Shown here one piece after another: positions 24,219 through 25,646 of a stretch of DNA of 25,646 nucleotides. The notes beneath the pieces were generated by a model. That model was not told the DNA's origin, did not search any database, and was given only the letters and a program-made list of their open reading frames with translations. The position numbers and the translations under genes are program-made. The DNA is taken from the NCBI GenBank assembly GCA_017391465.1, contig JAFOYH010000133.1, forward strand, positions 1 through 25,646, written 5' to 3'. The first letter of the stretch is position 1. The number at the start of each line of letters is the position of its first letter. The DNA comes from Lachnospiraceae bacterium (GTDB taxonomy: Bacteria > Bacillota_A > Clostridia > Lachnospirales > Lachnospiraceae).

Positions 24219-24638
24219 ATGATTAAAAAAAATCGCATGATTTTAAAAATCACCAGTGCTATTCTTCTTGTTCTGGCACTTCTGGCGGCGATTTCCTTAT
24301 CACAAAGCATTTTGAATATTCTTGCTGTTTTTGAATATATGACAGCCTCCAAAGAAAGCATGGAATTCACATTATATTTCCTGATTTTGAGTTTACTCGC
24401 TGTTGTTTCTCTTGTTTTACAGCTTGTTGCCGGTGTCAAAGGTTTAAAAGCCAGCTCCGGGAAAGATTATCCAGACAGCTGCAAAACCTATGGAACACTT
24501 TTAATCATTCTTCAGATTGTAAGTATGGTTATTAATATGATTCTCGGCGGTTTTAATATGTCTCAACTTATTGGCAATGGTTTGAGTCTGATTATCCTGA
24601 TTCTTTATACATCCAGCGCTGGCAAATTAACTTATTAA
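24219..24638 (+). CDS. Four-helix membrane protein of unknown function
   Basis: About 139 residues with a basic N-terminus (MIKKNRM) and four hydrophobic spans, at about 8-35, 50-72, 93-113 and 119-135, with only short loops. It has no recognisable motif. It begins 13 bases after the radical SAM stop, with GGAGG overlapping that stop at a 9-base spacing, so it is co-transcribed and probably coupled. A TTG-initiated reading from 24210 is rejected in favour of the ATG. Association with the radical SAM enzyme is by position only. Confidence 0.82.
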   Translation: MIKKNRMILKITSAILLVLALLAAISLSQSILNILAVFEYMTASKESMEFTLYFLILSLLAVVSLVLQLVAGVKGLKASSGKDYPDSCKTYGTLLIILQIVSMVINMILGGFNMSQLIGNGLSLIILILYTSSAGKLTY

Positions 24639-24662
24639 TTTGATTTAAAATATCTTTAAACC

Positions 24663-24698
24663 AAAAAACGATGTCGAAAAATTCCGACATCGTTTTTT
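24663..24698. terminator. Strong bidirectional terminator
   Basis: AAAAAACGATGTCG pairs perfectly with CGACATCGTTTTTT around an 8-base loop, with T-runs on both strands. It separates the plus-strand radical SAM/membrane protein pair from the convergent DUF134-NifX gene. Confidence 0.92.
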
Positions 24699-24711
24699 CT
24701 TTTTGAATAGA

Positions 24712-25491
24712 TTAATGACATCCATGGCTTCCACAGCTGCCGCCATGTCCACCACAGTTATGACCTTCTTCATGATGATGATCTCCACAGCTATGGCCTT
24801 CACCATGTCCATGATGATTACACTGTACATTTGGATTATATACAAGACTTCCCGCAAGGAATGCTGCCACCTGCATATCTGCATCACCAAAAGCTCCGCC
24901 AAACAGCTGGATGCCCGCTGCTGCAAGTGCATTTCTGGCACCGCCGCCAATACCGCCACAAATAAGGACATCGACACCTGCTGCTGCAAGAAATCCTCCC
25001 AAAGCACCATGACCCTGCCCATTTGTGCTGACAACTTCTGAAGATACAACTTTTCCATCTTCTACATTATAAATCTTAAACTGTTCCGTATGTCCAAAGT
25101 GCTGAAATACCTGTCCGTTTTCATATGTTACTGCAATCTTCATATTCTGATCTCCTTTCGATTTATACGCCTTATGTTCACATGACTTTTTGCCCAAACA
25201 CGGATCTTCACAAAGCATATAATTACCGCCTTCTATTTTTAATGACGTCCCTTCAATTAAAAAACGTGCCATCTTTTTTCGGGCTTCCGTATATAATGCC
25301 TGTATCGTCGATCGTGAACCTTCCATCTTCCGGGCACAATCTTCCTGAGAATATCCCATATAATCAATGAGCCGGATGGTTTCATATTCTTCGACAGTTA
25401 AAACAATCCCATCGCTCTGATGATCCTGTCCACGAAACCGATCACATAACGGCAATCGACATACTTTTCGACGCTTCGTTGGTCTGGCCAT
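24712..25491 (-). CDS. DUF134 - NifX/NifB-like metal-cluster-binding fusion protein with His/Cys tail
   Basis: A 259-residue fusion. Residues 1 to about 100 are DUF134, a helix-turn-helix-like, sigma-region-4-related domain, marked by MARPTKRRKVCRLP, LTVEEYETIRLIDYMGYSQEDCARKM and a C-terminal CEDPCLGKKSCEH cysteine group. Residues 117 to about 220 are a dinitrogenase iron-molybdenum cofactor domain (NifX type): MKIAVTYENGQVFQHFGHTEQF, then VDVLICGGIGGGARNAL. The last 38 residues hold 11 His and 5 Cys. An internal ATG at Met117 has its own strong ribosome site. No nif genes are nearby, so I infer a metal or iron-sulfur handling or sensing role. Confidence 0.9.
   Translation of the reverse strand: MARPTKRRKVCRLPLCDRFRGQDHQSDGIVLTVEEYETIRLIDYMGYSQEDCARKMEGSRSTIQALYTEARKKMARFLIEGTSLKIEGGNYMLCEDPCLGKKSCEHKAYKSKGDQNMKIAVTYENGQVFQHFGHTEQFKIYNVEDGKVVSSEVVSTNGQGHGALGGFLAAAGVDVLICGGIGGGARNALAAAGIQLFGGAFGDADMQVAAFLAGSLVYNPNVQCNHHGHGEGHSCGDHHHEEGHNCGGHGGSCGSHGCH
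25141..25158 (-). promoter_or_regulatory. Internal ribosome site and start for the NifX-like domain
   Basis: On the minus strand AAAGGAG (25158-25152), an 8-base spacer and an in-frame ATG (25143-25141) lie exactly at the domain boundary of the fusion. This is as good as any gene start in the window, so a separate 143-residue NifX-like protein is likely made as well. Confidence 0.7.
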
Positions 25492-25513
25492 GAAAACACT
25501 CCTTTCTTAATAT

Positions 25514-25552
25514 AGAATAACTCCATTATTAACATATGTCAATAATGGAGTT
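25514..25552 (-). promoter_or_regulatory. Promoter with overlapping 34-bp palindromic operator
   Basis: On the minus strand TTGACA (25542-25537), 17 bases and TATTCT (25519-25514) form the promoter of the DUF134-NifX gene. A palindrome spanning 25519-25552, with perfect 12-base arms AACTCCATTATT/AATAATGGAGTT and a CATATG centre, covers the -35 box and spacer, an ideal position for a repressor or an activator. A hairpin role is less likely because no T-run follows. Confidence 0.72.
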
Positions 25553-25588
25553 TCAATTTAATTCTACCTATATTCTCATGTAGCCAGA

Positions 25589-25646
25589 TCAAACATCCCG
25601 TGTAATGTTCTTCAGCCATTTACCTGATTTATAACGCCTATGTGAA
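25589..25646 (-). CDS. Possible C-terminal end of an unidentified gene
   Basis: On the minus strand one frame is open from the window edge to a TGA at 25591-25589 and reads SHRRYKSGKWLKNITRDV. The other two frames hit stops sooner (TAG and TGA). Eighteen codons are too few for a family call and may be chance. I see no terminator between it and the operator. Confidence 0.3.
   Translation of the reverse strand, partial: SHRRYKSGKWLKNITRDV

Noticed and set aside
24639..24711. Possible CRISPR or repeat array from the A/T-rich repeats near the terminator
   Set aside because: Only a single hairpin is present. No regularly spaced repeats or cas genes occur anywhere in the window.

Overview
This window looks like chromosomal core sequence from a low-GC, spore-forming Firmicute of the class Clostridia, most likely Lachnospiraceae-like (inference from gene content and style, not from a marker gene). 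Supporting features are strong AAGGAGG-type ribosome sites, spmA/spmB, abrB, a RicT orthologue, a LytTR regulator with a GHKL kinase, and two radical SAM enzymes. I see no rRNA, tRNA, CRISPR array, insertion sequence, phage gene or other sign of recent transfer.

Layout. 1-2.9 kb: start of a flavodoxin-like reductase running off the left edge, a short O6-alkylguanine alkyltransferase-domain protein, an alpha/beta hydrolase, a TcmP-type methyltransferase and, on the other strand, 3-methyladenine glycosylase I. 2.9-5.6 kb: a complete polar amino-acid ABC importer (binding lipoprotein, permease, ATPase) with a good promoter and an intercistronic hairpin. 5.6-7.2 kb: spmAB, divergent from abrB. 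7.3-13 kb: a minus-strand run of decarboxylase, guanylate-kinase-like protein, holB, ricT, trmN6 and rsmI. Its order resembles the Bacillus subtilis yaaO-tmk-holB-yaaT-yabB-yabC-abrB region, including the convergent abrB, but the kinase is Gmk-like rather than Tmk. 13-17.2 kb: a MATE exporter, a secreted CHAP-domain protein, and a LytTR regulator divergent from a soluble GHKL kinase. 17.3-23.2 kb: a tight seven-gene minus-strand operon (DUF4080 radical SAM protein, DEDDh exonuclease, a 32-residue membrane peptide, a HypE/AIR-synthase-like protein, an Lrp regulator, a class I aminotransferase, trmL). 23.3-25.6 kb: a second radical SAM protein with a four-helix membrane protein, then a DUF134-NifX-like fusion under a palindromic operator, and the possible tail of another gene.

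Most genes are housekeeping. The less ordinary signals are: (1) the DUF134-NifX fusion, which keeps a well-spaced internal Shine-Dalgarno and start, has a His/Cys-rich tail and sits behind a 34-bp palindrome overlapping its promoter; (2) the 32-residue membrane peptide coupled to the exonuclease by an ATGA overlap; (3) the membrane-less GHKL kinase with a 9-bp direct repeat in the shared regulatory region; (4) the guanylate-kinase-like enzyme in the tmk position; and (5) the inverted repeat over the CHAP gene's Shine-Dalgarno. I did not find a clearly new multi-gene system such as a defence island or biosynthetic cluster. All identifications come from reading motifs; no database search was run.
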